From Pascua guehoae (Eukaryota; Basidiomycota; Tremellomycetes; Trichosporonales; Trichosporonaceae), in contig BCJX01000001.1 in NCBI GenBank assembly GCA_001600415.1, forward strand, positions 3,214,104-3,278,103: a stretch of 64,000 nucleotides of DNA, given 5' to 3'. Made by a program: the position numbers and the translations under genes. The number at the start of each line of letters is the position of its first letter. Within the stretch, counting starts at the first letter, position 1. This document shows positions 1 to 12,700 of this stretch, piece by piece. The notes under the pieces are model-generated. The model did no database searches and was not told where the DNA came from. It saw only the letters and a program-made list of their open reading frames with translations.

Positions 1-1495
1 GGGGGAGGGAGCAGGAGTGGTTTGTTGGGGCCGTGGTTGTGCGAGTCGTTGTCGTGCTGGTTGTGGCTGTGCGGGTGGTGGTAGTCCAGTCGTGCTGGTC
101 GTGGTGAAGCGATGCAGCGACCGCTTCGTCTCGGGGGTCGGTTGCCCTCCATCCGTCAGCACCGACACAGCCATGCGCCGCCGATGTCGTGCTCGTGCGC
201 TACGTTCTGGCGCAGACGGCAACGACGCACGAGACCGAGCTTGTTTGCCCCATGGTATCGCTGCCACCGCACATCCAGGCTCTCCTCGCGGACACCTTGC
301 CCCCTGATCGTAACCCGTCACTACCACAGACGAAGCTCTCACCCTCGCTCAATGTGCTCTGCGCTCTTGCACATGACTCCAGCTGACGCCAGACACGTCC
401 ACTCGCTCCGGGCGGGGGACAAGGTCGGCCTCCGCGGCCCGATCACGACGTTTACCCTCGACCCGAGCCAGTACGACACGGTCGTCATGGTGAGTCGCGT
501 GCGCGCGGGTGTGTGGGGCGGGCAGCAGTGCTTTCTGCGTGTGCTCTGTTTGTTCTCTGGGCATATCTGTTCGTGGGGTCTGGTCCTCTCGTGCCCGACG
601 ATCAAGGCGGGGAGGTGGGCCATGCCGTCGACTCTGTCTGCGCAAGTGGTCCAGAATTGGAGTCGACAGTCTCTCGCGTCTTGCTCCTCTGTCCTCTTGT
701 TGCCTATCCCCTTGTCGCCTATCCCCCTGTCGGCTCCACTTGTCTCTTGTCCCCTCGTTTCCTGTCCCCATACCCCCCGCGCCGCCCCCCCCCCCCCCCC
801 CCCCCCCCCCCCACCTCCCCCCTCCTCCCCGCCACCCCCAAACTAACCCCAGATCTCAACAGGCACAGCCATCGCCCCCTTTCTCCAACTCCTCGCCAAG
901 GCGCCAGTATCCAACACGACCTTTCGCCTCCTGCACGCCGAGCCAACGTCCCCTCCTACGCTCCCCCCCGCGGCGTCCTCGACCCCAGCCCCGACGCCAA
1001 CCTCGACGCCGACCGCGCCCGCCGACTGGTCAGCCGCCTACCTGCCCCCGCTCGAGGCCAAATTCGGCCCACGGCTGCACGTCACGCGCGTGCCGCCCGG
1101 GCCCGTGCGGGCCGCCGACGTCCGCGACGCCCTCGAGGGCGCGGGGAGGGTCGTGGTCCTCGTGTGCTTGCCGACGGGGTGAGTTGTTGGGCTGGGATCG
1201 GGCATGGGCAGCGGACTGGACAAGGCGGTCGGGGCTGGGTTGTTCGAGTCTCGAGTCTGACGCGTCGTTCTTGACGCGTGGCGTGTGATCACGGCTGCAC
1301 ATCCGCGACGCCGCGAGGGCGGGCTGCATTCCTGCTGTCCCCTTCCACGCTTCTGACCCACTCCGAACTCTACTGACGGCCAGGCTCATGCGCCCCCTCT
1401 GTGGGCCGCTTACGCCTACGCTCGAGCAGGGCCCGCTCTTGGGCATGTTTGCCGACATGGGACTCACGCGCGAGCAGGTGTGGAAGCTCGAGTGA
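1..1495 (+). CDS. Cyc2/cytochrome b5 reductase-like FAD oxidoreductase, 3' part
   Basis: The 3' portion of a ferredoxin-reductase-type flavoprotein; its 5' end lies outside the window. Readable exons are about 383-489 (RAGDKVGLRGPITTF, the typical end of the FAD-binding barrel), 853-1178 (begins ISTGTAIAPFLQLL, the GTxIAPF nucleotide-binding start, and ends VVVLVCLPTG) and 1384-1495 (CGPLTPTLEQGPLLGMF to the stop). Reading phase is continuous across both introns (490-852 and 1179-1383). The C-terminal GPLTPTxEQGPLxG pattern resembles fungal Cyc2-like mitochondrial proteins, which act on haem attachment to cytochrome c; this assignment is by family resemblance only. An upstream exon ending near 309 fits in phase, but its sequence does not show the expected flavin RPYT motif, so the 5' structure is unresolved. 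Intron 490-852 holds a 28-base C tract. Confidence 0.72.
785..812 (+). repeat. (C)28 homopolymer in an intron
   Basis: An uninterrupted run of 28 C on the coding strand, 40 bases before the 3' splice site of the oxidoreductase intron. It belongs to a set of long C runs in this window. Confidence 0.95.
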
Positions 1496-1960
1496 GGGCT
1501 CGAGTGAGGCCCTCTCCCCTGGGGAGAGGGGAGAACAAGGTGGGAGTTTGGGAGAGTTTGGGAGAGTTCGGGAGGGTCTGGGAGAGCTTGGTGCGATCAA
1601 GGGCTGGCAGGGAGTGAGGTGGATACGAGTGGTGCAAACCTGGTTTGGCAGCATCATGGGAGCTGGGCGGGAGACACCAGGGGGAAGGAATAACAACAGA
1701 CTAAGACGAGCGGCCACGACTAGAGACTACATAGACTGCGCGCTCGTCCCACGTCGCAGCCACCACTTTCAGAACATTATTGCATCGCATTTCGCATGAC
1801 ACTAGGGATTCTTATGCAGGGTATCTTGCGTTCCGTGTTCATTGCTGTCGTCATAGATATTGGCCACGCGGCATGTGTTGGTAGCATCTAGTCTGGGTGT
1901 AGTGGCCTCGAAGCCACGGTGAGAGCTCCCGGCCACGACAGAGCCAGACCTCGACCACGG
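1496..1960. other. Convergent 3' intergenic region
   Basis: Lies between the stop codons of the oxidoreductase gene (+) and the VPS-family gene (-). It contains a short degenerate GGGAGAGTT-type repeat around 1530-1600. No gene is visible; presumably it holds the 3' UTRs and poly(A) sites of both genes. Confidence 0.6.
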
Positions 1961-4900
1961 CTACTGCGCCGCACCCGTCTTCCCGCCTGCCATCGGCGCG
2001 GTGCGCACCTTTGGCTCCTGGGAATACGTCCGGCTCTCGTACGCCGCCTCGTCGTATACCACCTCGGACTCTGGCTCTGGCTTTTCGCTCCCCGACTCGC
2101 CAGATTCACCAGACTCGCCGCCCTCGAGGCTCAGCACGGAAACCTTCTCGTCGACGACGTCCTTCTCGTCGACGGTCGCCCCGTCGCTGTCGCCCGGTGG
2201 CGGGTCGACGATCGTGGGTGGGATACGCCGGATGGCCGTGAGGTAGCGTTCGGAGGTCTAGCGGTCAGTTACCGATACGTAACCGGCGCAGGCGCGCCCG
2301 TACCCGTACTCACCTCAAGGTTTTGTCCCGCAGCGATGCTCTTCAGTACCTGCCACTGAACACGCTCATGCAGCTGCCGGCGGTATGCGCGGGTGTAAAA
2401 CGTCGTGACGACGTCAAGCGGCCACTCGGGCGGCGCCATCGCCAGCACAGAATCCGTGTCAAGATGCACGCCTTGCGCAGCAAGGAGGGCTCGTGTACGC
2501 TGCGTGTCCCGCCCGTCCCCGTTGCGCATGTACGCGCCCAGGAGCTCGGCCACGAGGCGGTTCTGCGTGACTGCGTCGACGCTGCCGCGGTGGTTGGCCG
2601 CGGCGGCGTTGAGTGCTGCCCACTCTGCGAGTGCAGGCACCTTTGAAGTGATTGCGCTGGCTACCTTGGAAGGCACAAGCTCGCCGCCCTGGGTGCAGTA
2701 CGTCTGCGCCGAGACCGAGTCGGGGAGGTCACGCGCAAGCAGCTCGAGTGCCCGGCGATCTCGACCCAGACGACCGAGCACGATTGCGCGCTCCATGACC
2801 AGCACCGAGATGGCCTCCAAGCGCTCGGACGCGTTCTCGAGGTTGTAAAGAGACGACCCCTGCAGGAAGAACATGAGCTTGAGGCGTAGAGTCTTGAACG
2901 GTGTGGCTGGGGCAATATCCGCAAAGAAGACGGGGTACGCCTGCGGCTCCTTGAGGAGGCGGTACTCGGCGTCTGAAGTGTCAGCTGATGGCATGAAACC
3001 GTCGACAGCTCACCAAGCTCTTCGAGATGATACTTGATGCCATCGTCGAGGACAACTTCTGTCGCTTGGTCGAGCAGGTGGGCCAGCAGCGCCTCGTGCA
3101 GTTCGCGGTTCTGACATCAGCACTATCCAAGCTGTCGAAAAGAAGACTCACCTGCGACTGCTTGCCCACGACCACATACTCAAGGTAGCGGTTGGCAGCC
3201 TCGGGGTCCACACCCCGGAGGTCCTCGATAACTTGCGAGTCGTCCAGTTTGAGCTTGTCACCATGGGACATGAGCATCTGCGGGTTAGCTGAGTAAGCAG
3301 GACGGAACCCACGTTCAAGCCTTGCTCGGGATTACGCTTTACGAGCCACAGAGTGTACTGCCTCAGCAGTTCCGGATTGCGGATGTTCTCGAGCTCCCTG
3401 ACAATCTCGCCCACCGGGTCGGTGCACAGTGGGTCCGGTGTCGTGTCCTCGGCGATCCTGGTGGGTTAGACAGAGTAGCCGGAATTGAACCCACTCTTTC
3501 AAGATTTCAAGAACCCGTTCGGTCCGCTTCTGTTGCCGCATCACAGTGGCAAGCACATATTTCTTACTGGCAAGGAACGGCTCGAGTTCTGCGAGGACGA
3601 CGTCGTTGGGTGCAGCGAGTAGGGCGAGGAGCTCGTTGGTCGCGCCCTCGTCCGAGAGGAGCTTGGCAAGGGTCGTATCCACGACAATGTCAATTTTGCG
3701 CGCGTCGCCGCTGCGCGGGGTACCGCTCTTGCGTCGCGAGACGCGCGTCTTGCGCAAATAGTCGGTAAGCATGCTCTTTGCACTGTCGTAGAGCGCGACG
3801 CGTAAATCGTCGAGACGGAGATCCTCGTCCGAGACTGGCTCCTTTTCCGCAGAGTGACGCCGGAGGAAGTCGGTGACTGAGTGGGTTAGCTGAGAGTACA
3901 ATTTCCAAACCCACTAATATCATCGACAGTCCCCATGCTCTCGAGAACGTGTTTGAGGCCGTCGAGCACCTCGACGTCCTCGGTCGTGCCGATCAACTTG
4001 CCGCGGAACGCAGGGAAGAGGCGGACCAGCAAGCGCGCGTCAATCTTGCCGCGCACGAGGTATTCGCCAGCGCGCTCGAATGCTGTCTCGAGCAGCAGGT
4101 GGCATCCGAGGTAGAGGTTGAGGAAGCGCATAGTAGCGGAATGTGTTGCCTGAGAGTTAGTTCAGTGGGAGCTGGACAATGTGCTGCTCACCTTGTCCGC
4201 GTCAATCTCCCCTCGTCGACCCTTCCTCCTCTCCTCGTTGACGAGTGCGATCGCCTCTTCAACGCGCCGATCAGAGCAGAGGCGGTCCAGGCGCATAACT
4301 ACCGTCGTGGGCGTGAGGCCGAGGACCTCGTGTCGTCCCATGAGCAGAGTTTCCGCTACGGCCGTAGAGAATGGTGGTGCCCGACCGCCCAACCCGCTCG
4401 CCGAAGACGTAAAGGAAGGTGCCCGAGGGTGATTGGGGGGCCGTTTGAACTTTGGCGACGACGGTGGTGTCAAACCCGAGCCTGATGGCGGCTCCTCGTT
4501 TGGCGACACGTCTCCATTCGACGCATGGGGCGGTGCGAGGCCGACAGAATCTGGGCTGTCTGTATCATGCCTGCTTGGCGGGTGCGCTGTAATCGCATTC
4601 GGCGGGGTGAGCTTGCCGCTCAACAACGTGAATCGTGTGGTGCCGAGGCGCTCATCGCGGTTCAGGTCGCGGATCGATACGCCATATGGTGAATAGGAGA
4701 GGCCAAAGGTCGTGAGAGAGGGGTCGAGGGGAATGGTTTGCACGGGGTGCTCGAGGTTGTCAAGTGCGTGGATTGTGATCGTGTTGTTGCGGAGGAGGGC
4801 AATGATAAACCCAGACTCGACAGCTGGTGGGTCAGAACAATACGGAGAATAGATAACCCACCAATAGACAACGGGTGCTCTGCCCACTCCATCGTTCCGC

Positions 4901-5991
4901 GTTCTGGATCACCCTGTCCGTTGAGGAAGACACCCATGGTATTTGACCCAGTGTAACTCGTGACGAGGAACTGGTTCTCGCCGGGGATGACGACGACGTT
5001 TGGGTTGACCTTGAACGTGCATTCCGACGGCGGCAGCTGGGACACGGGGAGAACTTCTGTCATAGAGGCATCTGAAATGTCGATAATGCTGTAGGTGAGT
5101 CCACCGCCCTCGAATGGCAGCGCTGCACAAAGGAAGGTTGAGAAGAGGGCATGGAAACGTGTTGGAGCAGGGAGTGGGATTTCCTGTTGGGTTAATGACA
5201 ATCAGGCCATCGCACCCACCTTGAGCGCCGTCATACGGTGTCCGAGGCGATAGACCACAATGCCCTTGTGCTTGACCACCACGACGGTCATGTCCGAAGC
5301 ACCTTCCCCATCAAAGCCACCGAGGTCGAGCTCGTCGTCGTTGAGCACAACCGAGATGACGCCGCGGATGGACCCCATAACATTGCTCGGAAGCGGTTCA
5401 AGGCCAGGGAGGGAGAGGGGGTGTAGTGTGCCATCTGAGAGGACGAGGACGCGGGCGACCTTTGGGAGGAGCACGATCCGGCCGACGGGGCGGGCTGGAA
5501 ACAGCTTGTGCTTGTGCTGCAGTCTCCATCCACGGCTCGCGCTCGGTCCTGCGCTCCCATCGTACACCCACCACTCGACGGTGCCGTCTGACCCGCCGAC
5601 ATAGAGGTTATTCCCAAACCCTTCAACACAGCGGACAGAGTGTTCTGGTGGTGGAGGCGAAATCGTGCCACCGGCTCCGACCAATGGACCCGATCCGGGC
5701 GACCCTCGGCGCTCGGGCGATGACCGTTGGGTCGGTGAGCCCACACCACCCATACCGACAGACCCCACCGACGTGGCGGCCCGGTGGCCCAGCCCGCCCG
5801 CGAGCTGCGACACGGACGAGAACAGAGAGCTCGCCGTGCTCGCATGTCCGGGCTGCGGGGCGACTATTGTCAGCCACGATGCGGCTGTGGCACTCACTGG
5901 GTGATGAGAAGTCTAGCAAATCTCGCGCCCCATAGAGGTCGGAGAGGATTGGCTGGATTTGATACGGCTCTGGATCGCCGGGATAGGCCAT
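1961..5991 (-). CDS. HOPS/CORVET tethering subunit, VPS39/TGFBRAP1 (VPS3) family
   Basis: A multi-exon gene for an endolysosomal tethering factor. The start MAYPGDPEPYQIQPIL is at 5991. It is followed by a CNH-type beta-propeller segment (NNLYVGGSDGTVEWWVYD, later SGFIIALLRNNTITIHAL), then helical repeats with FERAGEYLVRGKIDARLLVRLFP, the VPS39 domain 1 signature (VVDTTLAKLL ... VLEILKEW), and a distal block with LGRLGRDRRALELLARDLPD and EWPLDVVTTFY. The last exon is acidic and ends GGKTGAAQ. Proteins of this family bridge Rab GTPases and SNAREs during endosome or vacuole fusion. The WPL..V..F.RA.R block and the absence of a C-terminal Cys-rich motif make VPS3/TGFBRAP1 slightly more likely than VPS39, but this is not settled. 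Introns are short; the first (5864-5897) appears to be 34 nt. It shares a 315-bp divergent promoter with ESF1. Confidence 0.85.
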
Positions 5992-6306
5992 GGTGGTGGA
6001 CGGAAAGGGAGTAAGAGAGGATTGGAGAAATAATGACTGTGGCTCGAGCTCTTTACAACATTGCGATAGTGGCCTCGTCGACGATTCACCCACCCACCGA
6101 CACCCACCTTGCACGGCTAAGGACGTCACTCTCATGGCCGACGCCACTCAACCCCCAGCCAGGGCCAACTGATAATATACTCCACGTCATTCGATATTTA
6201 TTGCCACCGACCTGGTCCAAGATTTCTGCAAGCCGTCCCTCCACATTTGTGCATTTCAACAACACAATCTCAGTCCCGAGCGTGTCCAGGTCGTAACCAC
6301 TCCACA
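5992..6306. promoter_or_regulatory. Divergent promoter, VPS-family gene / ESF1
   Basis: A 315-bp gap between two divergent start codons. It must hold both promoters and 5' UTRs. No TATA box stands out. Confidence 0.5.
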
Positions 6307-9164
6307 ATGGCACCCGACGCGCGCTTTGCGCGCCTTCAGACGGACCCGCGTTTCCGCCGCCCAAAGCAAAAGGCCGTCAAGGCCGAGATTGACGAGCGCT
6401 TCAAGGATGTCCTCAGTGCCGACTTTGGCAAGGTCGGAGGCGCGGGTGAGTTGGGAATGCCTGCGAGCGGAGTGGGAATATTCGCAGTGGTTGGGGGTGT
6501 CGTGCCAAGTATGAAATGATGTTTGGTGCTAACATTCAGCACGCGTGGACAAGCGCGGCCGCCCGCTGGCGTCGAGCCACAACACGGACGAGATGAAGCG
6601 GTTCTACCGCCTCAAGTCGCCCGAGGAGGGCGAGGAGCGCATCGACTATGCGCGTGGCGAGGGCGCACTCGAGTCGTCGGGCAGTGAAGACGAGGGGAGC
6701 GACGAGAGCGATGTGGAAGAGGAGGAGCTCGAGATTGGCGGCAAGCGGCGTGTGCGGTACGACCTGCCACCGATGGACTCGGACTCGGACTCGGACGCCG
6801 ACAGCGACAGCGAAGACGAGGGGCAGCTCAAGGTCGACCTGAGCGAGGGTTCCGACGACGAGGGCGTCTCGGCCTTCCCCCCAGAGGCTGACGAAGAGTA
6901 TGAAGAATCCGACGAGGAGGACGAGCCCGGTGTCGACCCTACGACTCGTATTGCGGCCGTCAACCTCGACTGGGACAACCTCCGCGCCGACGACCTGTTT
7001 ACGATTTTCAACTCGTTCCTCAAGCCGACAGCTAAGAAGGGCGAGGCTGCCCAGCCTCCACCTGGCAAGCTGTTGAGCGTCCGCATCTACCCTTCCGAGT
7101 TTGGAAAGGAGCGCATGGCACTCGAAGATCAGGCGGGACCGGGCGGCGGTATCTTCAAGGCACCCTTGGCGGGGGCCAAGAAGGGGAAGAAGAGGAGGGT
7201 GGAGGAAGAGGAGGAGGAGGAGGAGGAGGATGAAGGAAGTGAGGGTGACGATGAGGACGACGGGGAGATGATCGTCGATGAGGATGAGCAAGACGGCGAC
7301 GAGAGCGACGGCGAGCCTAACGAGGACGACGAGGGTGAGGACGAGGACGACAACGCGTCTGCGGCGTCTCTCGAGGACGACGGCCTCGACGCCAAAGTCG
7401 ACAATCTCGAGGTCCTGTCCGACGTCGAGTCAAGGGCAGGCTCGGAGGAAATCGACATGGACAAGCTGCGGCAGTACCAGCTCGAGCGTCTGCGGTACTA
7501 CTATGCGATTGCGACGTTTTCGACCGTGGCGGCTGCCGAGGTCGCGCACGACGAGCTGAACGGGACCGAGTTTGAGCGCACTGCCAACATTCTCGACCTG
7601 AGCTATGTCCCCGAGGACATGACGTTTGAGGAGGACGAGGTGGCGTGAGTCTGAGGGGGGGACGGGACACTTTTGCATAGCGCTCTGGGAACTAACAACT
7701 ACAGCGACGAGGCAACAAAGGAGCCAAAGGGGTACAAGGGCACGGAATTCGTGACGGACGCGCTGCGCCACTCCAAGGTCAAGCTCACGTGGGACCAGGA
7801 CGACCCGAACCGTGCCAAGATTACGCGGCGCGCGTTGACACGCGAGGAGATTGACGAGCAGGACTTTGCCAACCTGGTCGCTGCGTCGTCTGACGAGGAT
7901 GCCGATGACGATGACGAGGAGGAGGAAGCCGAGGACGCCGACGGAAAGAGTGGCAAGGCGGCAGACGCCTCGTCCAAGAAAAAGTCTAAAAAGGAGCGCA
8001 TCAAGGAACGCAAAGCCAAGCTGCGCGAGCTCCTGCTGGCCGCCGACGACGAGACAGGGGATATCTGGGGCAAGGCCGGGACGAGCTGGCAGGACGAGCT
8101 GGCGGACATCAAGGCGGATGCCGAGGGCAAAAAGTCGTCCAAGGGCAAGGACAAGAAGGCAAAGGCCGCCGACGCGGTGGAAATCACCTTCCGCCCGGGT
8201 CTGTCCGTGACTGCTGCTGCCGACGACGAAAACCTCACCACGCTGGAAAAGTACCAGCGGCGAATGAAGGAGAAGAAGGCGGCCAAGAAGGAGCGCGCCG
8301 AGCTGCGCCGTGCGGGCCGTGGTGGCGACGACAACGGGGACGAGGAAAAGTCAAAGTCAAAGGTTGAAGATGACTTTTTCGGCGCCGACGACGACGACGA
8401 CGAGCCAGAGCCAGAGGCGTCCAAGTCCAAGTCCAAGTCGAAAAAGGACAAGACCAAGGGCAAGGACGCCAAGGCCGGCAAGGCGTCAAAGTCTGACGCC
8501 GACGACCTCGCCGACTTTACGCCCGTCGACATGGACGACCCCGCGAGGCTCGTGGGCGACGCGTCCAACCACTTCAACCTCAAGGACGCGCTCGCGGCGG
8601 AAAAGGACGAGGCCAAGAAGCGCAAGCGGCACCGCAACAAGAAGAAGGGCAAGGCCGCACAGGAGCCCGAGCTGGGTCCTGCAGGCTTTGACATGGCGGC
8701 TGCGGCCAGCGATCCGCGTTTCGGGGCAGTGTACGACGAGGCCGCGTTTGCGATTGACCCCACGCATCCAAAGTGAGTCCGCGTGGGTGGGGTGGTGTTG
8801 TCGATGTCGTGTCGGTGTGGTGTAGGCTATTGTGGCTGTCGGCAGTGGGGTGCCAGTGGCCACGTGTTGTGGTCCGCTCTGGGCAGCCATCGCGGCCAGT
8901 CCAATCCAATCCAGTCCAGTCCCCACTCCTCCTCGCCTCCCGCCCCCGTTCTACACCCCGAAGCTAACGCCCAGGTTCGCAGACACACAGGCCAACCGCG
9001 CCATCCTCCAGCGCACGCGCGAGGCGCACGCCGCCAAGCGCGAGGGCAAGAGTGCCGCGGCGGCCACGGGCGGCCAAGGGGCCGAGCTCGGCGACCTCGT
9101 GGCGAGCGTCAAGCGCAAGATGGAAGGAGCAGGGGGGAAGCGCAAGCGGAGCAGGAAGCATTAG
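6307..9164 (+). CDS. ESF1: Pre-rRNA processing factor ESF1
   Basis: Nucleolar protein needed for 18S rRNA maturation in the small-subunit processome. Four exons join in phase: 6307-6445, 6540-7644, 7705-8772 and 8975-9164. The N terminus (RFARLQTDPRFRRPKQK and DERF) is the ESF1 signature. Next come acidic stretches, then TTRIAAVNLDWDNLRADDLF and KLLSVRIYPSEFGKERM, the conserved RRM-like block interrupted by Asp/Glu runs. After this come LERLRYYYAIATF with EFERTANILDLSYVP, then Lys/Asp-rich repeats. The C terminus reads DPRFGAVYDEAAFAIDPTHPKF, then ANRAIL and KRKRSRKH, as in the family. About 833 aa. The first ATG is preceded by CACA and opens the conserved N terminus directly. Confidence 0.95.
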
Positions 9165-9720
9165 TTGGGTGTGGGCGGGTAGTCATAGCGGGGGCGGTGG
9201 GGATGCACTTGATTGCTTTCTTGTCATGGGGAGGAGATACCTGATTCCTTGAGGCCTTGGTGCCTGTACTCGCTCTGGATGTTGTGGCAACCGCCTGACA
9301 ATGGTCTTGTTGCTTTGGGTGTGGCATTCTGGGTACCCCGAGGGGCCGGCGGAGGAGAGCTGGCAGGAAGCGAGGGAGCAAGGGAGTAAGGGGCAAGGGG
9401 ACAAGGAAAGGTGTCGGCGAGGTCGAGAGATGGGCAATGTGCACAACTTTGACTCTCGGAATGCCAGGCGGGAGGGAACAGACGACCGAAACACCTCCAC
9501 TTGCACTGTCACACACGTCCTCGACGCTCCAACCCACACGAGCCCATGATATTGCATTCCGATGCGATTACGGATTGGACTAAGCTATCGAGAGAGACGT
9601 TTTTACAAACCCAGTGGTGACATTGCGGGAACGCGGGACTTTGCTTCCGATTCTCATCGCACACTACTCGAGCCACTGAGCTGGGGTGCTCCTCCTTGGG
9701 CACCTCGGCACACCTCGTGC
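9165..9720. other. Convergent 3' intergenic region ESF1 / SEC16
   Basis: 556 bp between two stop codons. No protein or RNA gene is visible; expected to contain both 3' UTRs. Confidence 0.6.
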
Positions 9721-12700
9721 TCACTGGAGAATGTCGACATACTTGTTTGCGCGCTTCTTGCGCGCTGCGGCGGACCCGGGGCGGGCAGTGGACGGGCGCG
9801 AGAGCATGTCCTCGAGGGGGTCGACGGGCCGGGGGCGGGGAGGGCCCGCGGCCGAGCCGGCAGCGGGGGCGGGCGGCGGCGTACCGTGCGGTGTGTTGGC
9901 GGTGCTGGCGCGCGATGGCGGTCCGGTCGGGGGTCCCGACGGTGGTGCGGCGGCGAGGGGCGACGACGTCGCGTGGCCGGCCGCGGCGGACATGTGTGGT
10001 GGCGCACTGCCCTTGGCGTTGCCCGAGGGGGGCGTGACGGTCTGTGCGCGCTGGGCAGGCGAAGGGCGCGGTGCACTTGCTGGCGACGCGGTGGCGGCGC
10101 GGGGTGGTGGTGGGGGCGGGGTGGGGGCTGCGCTCGGCGCCTGGCCCTTGAAGACCCACCGCTTCAGGTCGGGGTCGAAGACCATGCTGTTGTCGTCGCC
10201 GAGCTTTGCGCGGATCGGGCCGCCACCAGATCCGTCGTCCTTCTTCTTGCCCCACCACCCGCCAAACCAGCCTTTCTTCTCCCCCCCGTCGGGCTTGGGC
10301 TCCTCCTTTGGCGGCGGGGCCGCCTTGGCCGCCGCAGCGGGCTTGGCGGCGGGCGGCTTGCCGTTCTTGCCCTTGTTGCTGTCGCCCTCGTCATCGCCCG
10401 GGCGCGGCGTGCGCTTGCGTGCGAGGCCGCTGTTGCCAAAGCCGAGGTCGTCCTCGTCATCGTCGTCGCCCCACGGCGACGGTTTGGGTGCTGGCTTGGC
10501 CGGGGCCCTGGCAGCAGGTTGGGGCGAGTAGTCGGGTGCTGGCGCAGGTGCAGCTGGCGTAATGGGCGCCACGTTGAGCCTCGCGGCCATTGGATTGATA
10601 AACTGACTGTCATCGCTACTGTCGATAGTGACCGTCGGGCCCATGGCAGGGACCAACGGGACAGACGGCGTCGTCGGCGAGTCTGAAGACGATTCGTCGC
10701 CACCCCACGGCTGGTACCCGCTGTACCCGCTCGGCGCAGTCGCGGTCGCAGGGGTATACGCTTCCAATGGCTTTGGCACCGCAGAGCCCATTGGCACCTC
10801 GGTAAACGATGGTGCGCGCGATGGTGTACGGCTAATGGCGGAACTCGGCCCAGGGGAGATGGAGCTAAAGTGCGAAAAGGGACCCACAGGCAGACCGTCC
10901 TTGCCTGCCTCGGCAGCTGGCTGGGCTGGGCCATCCTCGTCGCCCGCAATGAACTTTGTGAGCGTGCCCTCGAGCCATGATCTAGTCTTGGACTTGGACG
11001 GGCGAGACCCCAACAGGCCGCTCGAGGGCGTCGCGCTCGGCGTCCCCGTTAACCGCTCCAGGAGATCCTCGATGCTCGCCGCAATGTGGGGTGGGAGGGT
11101 GCCGGGCGTGTGCTTTGTCGGCTTGGACGCAGCCTCGATCGCCTCGCAGTACCGCCGCGCAGACTCGACATCACCGAGCTCTGCAGCACACCATGCACGT
11201 TGCAGCTTGTATGGTAGCAGCTGCGGGAGGCAAGGGTGCGGTGCCTCCACACCCTTGGGCGTCGGCACAAGGCTCCGCGCGTACTCTGCAATCTCGGCAA
11301 AGATGGCGCCATCCTCATCGCGCGCATTCTCGACCAGCATAACCTGCTTGTCGTGCGTCCCCGAAGACATGTCGCTGAATGGCGAGTTGGGCGAGAGCAG
11401 GAAGCTGCGCGTCAGACACTATCATTTACACAAGCCAAAGGGCAGCTTACCAGACCTGAGCAGCATTGTGCAAGCCTGCACGCTTAAGCCGCTTCCCGAG
11501 GTCGTCGAGGCAGACCAGGTCGGTGGCCTTGCCGTTGAAGACGACGCCAGCAACCACTTCGCGCCACCGGTCCTCTCCCGGGTCGTCGGTAATGTTGGCG
11601 GCTGCATAGAGATCGTCAATCGAAGTGGGGCTCAAGCCCGCGAACGCGAGATATGCTGCCTTGACGCCGGCCATCTTGGGGTTTTCGGCAAACTCGGCGG
11701 CCGCAAAGCGTGTCGCCATCTCGTGCCACAGCTCTGGGTCCACGGACGACGAAATGACCAGCGCATGCGACCACAGTCCGGCGCTGGCAGCGTACTGGGC
11801 GGCATCACGCTTGTTGCCGGCAAGTAGCAAGGTCGAGAGCTGGGCGAGGTGCGATGCCGCCGCACGGCCGCCAGCCAGGCCAGACTGCGTGCCCAGCCCC
11901 AGCGTAAGTTGCGACGGGGACGACGTGGATGTAGAGGGTTGCAGCGCCGTGCGCAACGCGTCCTCGGCAGCAGTCCTGTTTCAATGTTAGTCCAGTCCCT
12001 CAATGCTTCTGTAGACACTCACGACCCAAACAGCCGGCCTTCGCTCTCAACCATGGCCGTCAAGAGGCGCACAAGCACGAGCTTGCCCTCCTCCTCGCGG
12101 CGCGCACGGTTGCCTGAGCTCTTGAGGTAGGGAAGTCCCCGCTCCATCTCGTCGGCACGGTCAGAGAGGTACTTGAGGACCGCTTCGCGGCGCTTCTTCT
12201 CCCCAGCGGCGCCCTTTGTCGATGGGTCAAACACGAGCGGGCCAGGGAACACAGCTTCGTGGGTTGTGAGCGCACTCGCCTCAACAACCTCGGACACGGG
12301 GCGAATCGTTAGCAGGCCCCGATGCGACGCATAGCCGTATCCAGATCCCGTCATGTCGTCGTCGTGCGCGCCAGGGAAGCCGGTGACGAGGTACCCTCCA
12401 AACCCAAACACAGCGAGTGGGATGTTACGTGCCGCCGGTGCGCACCGCCCGAGGGGGTCCTCTGACACTGGACGCTGGTCCAACACCTGCTGAGGCACAT
12501 AGGTTGGGTCCACCGGCATGGACTGGAAGTAGTCGTTCGGGGTAAACGAACTTGAACCGGCCGAGTCCCGCGACATGTGCGACGGAACACTCGCAGGGGT
12601 GTACAGGTCCGACTGCACGGTCTTTGATGATGCCGGCTCGTATGGGGAGGGTTCGTAAGTCGAACGCCCATGCGACACGAGCGGCGCAGGCTTCTGCTTG

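Noticed and set aside
7699..8763. A 354-codon Ser-rich frame antisense to ESF1
   Set aside because: It is the reverse complement of Lys/Asp/Glu codons, giving Ser/Leu runs; not a gene.
11405..11450. An alternative 32-nt intron in SEC16 ending at ATGATAG
   Set aside because: It would bring a stop codon into frame. The 46-nt version ending at CGCGCAG keeps the frame and gives the expected CFLLSPNSPFSDM sequence.
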